Assembly: GCF_036327775.1 (NCBI RefSeq)
Contig: NZ_CP109598.1
Span: 682,001-746,000 of the forward strand
Direction of reading: 5' to 3'
Length of the DNA stretch: 64,000 bases
Source of the DNA: Streptomyces sp. NBC_01498
GTDB taxonomy: Bacteria > Actinomycetota > Actinomycetes > Streptomycetales > Streptomycetaceae
Positions 63,735 to 64,000 of the stretch are shown in pieces; position 1 is the stretch's first letter, and each line of letters opens with the position of its first letter. Below the pieces are notes generated by a model that did not search any database, had not been told where the DNA came from, and worked only from the letters and a program-made list of their open reading frames with translations. The position numbers were made by a program, and so were the translations under genes.

Positions 63735-64000
63735 CCGGCCGTCGCCGTCATGTCGTGGTCGTGGGAGCGGGACCCGCCGGACTCGCCGCCGCCGACACCG
63801 CGCTCGCGGCGGGCGCCGATGTCACGCTGATCGACGCGGCCGAACGGCCCGGCGGCCAGTACCACCGGATGCTGCCCGAGGCGTACGGGGCGACCGACCC
63901 CGGGGCCCTTCAGCACGGCTACCGCTCCTTCGAGCGCCGCAGCCGCCGGGTGCTGGAACACCCGCGCTGTTCCTGGTGGGCGGAGAGCTCCGTCTGGGCG
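63731..64000 (+). CDS. FAD/NAD(P)-binding alpha subunit of the dehydrogenase, partial
   Basis: Only the first 90 residues are in the window. The GTG start overlaps the stop of the iron-sulfur subunit as GTGA. The N-terminal RHVVVVGAGPAGLAAADTAL is the Rossmann FAD-binding loop, and ERPGGQYHRMLP is the motif seen in HcnB/OoxA-type alpha subunits. It completes a beta-gamma-alpha operon. Confidence 0.85.
   Translation, partial: MTGRRRHVVVVGAGPAGLAAADTALAAGADVTLIDAAERPGGQYHRMLPEAYGATDPGALQHGYRSFERRSRRVLEHPRCSWWAESSVWA

Overview
The window is chromosomal DNA of a high-GC actinomycete, almost certainly a Streptomyces or close relative. The signs are third-codon G/C bias, GTG and TTG starts, a SARP regulator, twin-arginine and lipoprotein exports, LacI-controlled sugar uptake loci and a fragment of a linear-plasmid telomere protein. 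Both ends cut through genes: a cysN at the left and a flavoprotein at the right.

Region 1 (1-12993) looks like a compact biosynthetic cluster for a sulfated, N-methylated small polar metabolite. A minus-strand run encodes a HAD phosphatase, a transaldolase, a sulfotransferase, an SDR, a saccharopine-dehydrogenase-like oxidoreductase, a glycine/sarcosine-type N-methyltransferase, an MFS carrier and cysC-cysD-cysN, which supply the sulfate donor PAPS. Opposite it lie a SARP activator, a second MFS carrier and a second transaldolase homologue that has lost the Schiff-base lysine. No PKS, NRPS or sugar-phosphate cyclase is present. Region 2 (13041-18650) holds a PrmC-like methyltransferase, a GAF/PucR regulator, a decayed IS701-like protein, an alpha/beta hydrolase and a broken pstB.

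Region 3 (18887-21758) is a two-gene class IV lanthipeptide locus: a LanL synthetase and a 53-residue precursor. Region 4 (22040-25564) is an accessory strip with three small secreted proteins, a telomere-associated protein (tap) relic and a tRNA-Pro gene with its terminator. Region 5 (25675-30913) is ordinary metabolism: a DUF309 protein, the lutABC lactate operon, cobF and cobK.

Region 6 (31210-34625) is a two-gene conflict or immunity module. It has a trypsin-NACHT-LRR-like protein with an apparently intact protease triad and Walker motifs, and a Trypco2 partner protein. It sits directly against the 3' end of rhaI. Region 7 (34633-48480) is an L-rhamnose regulon: isomerase, ABC importer, LacI repressor, exported GH78 rhamnosidase and a secreted beta-helix enzyme with a CBM32-like tail. 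Three copies of a TGAATC-type operator tie it together.

Region 8 (48545-57551) is a second carbohydrate locus with a cupin protein, an ABC importer, a LacI repressor, a glycogen-debranching-like glucosidase and a CE7 esterase. Region 9 (57587-61000) contains two frameshifted genes (a CHAT protease and a methyltransferase) around two conserved hypothetical genes. Region 10 (61188-64000) is an XRE-cupin regulator and the start of a three-subunit flavin/iron-sulfur amine or imino-acid dehydrogenase operon, joined by a shared inverted-repeat operator.
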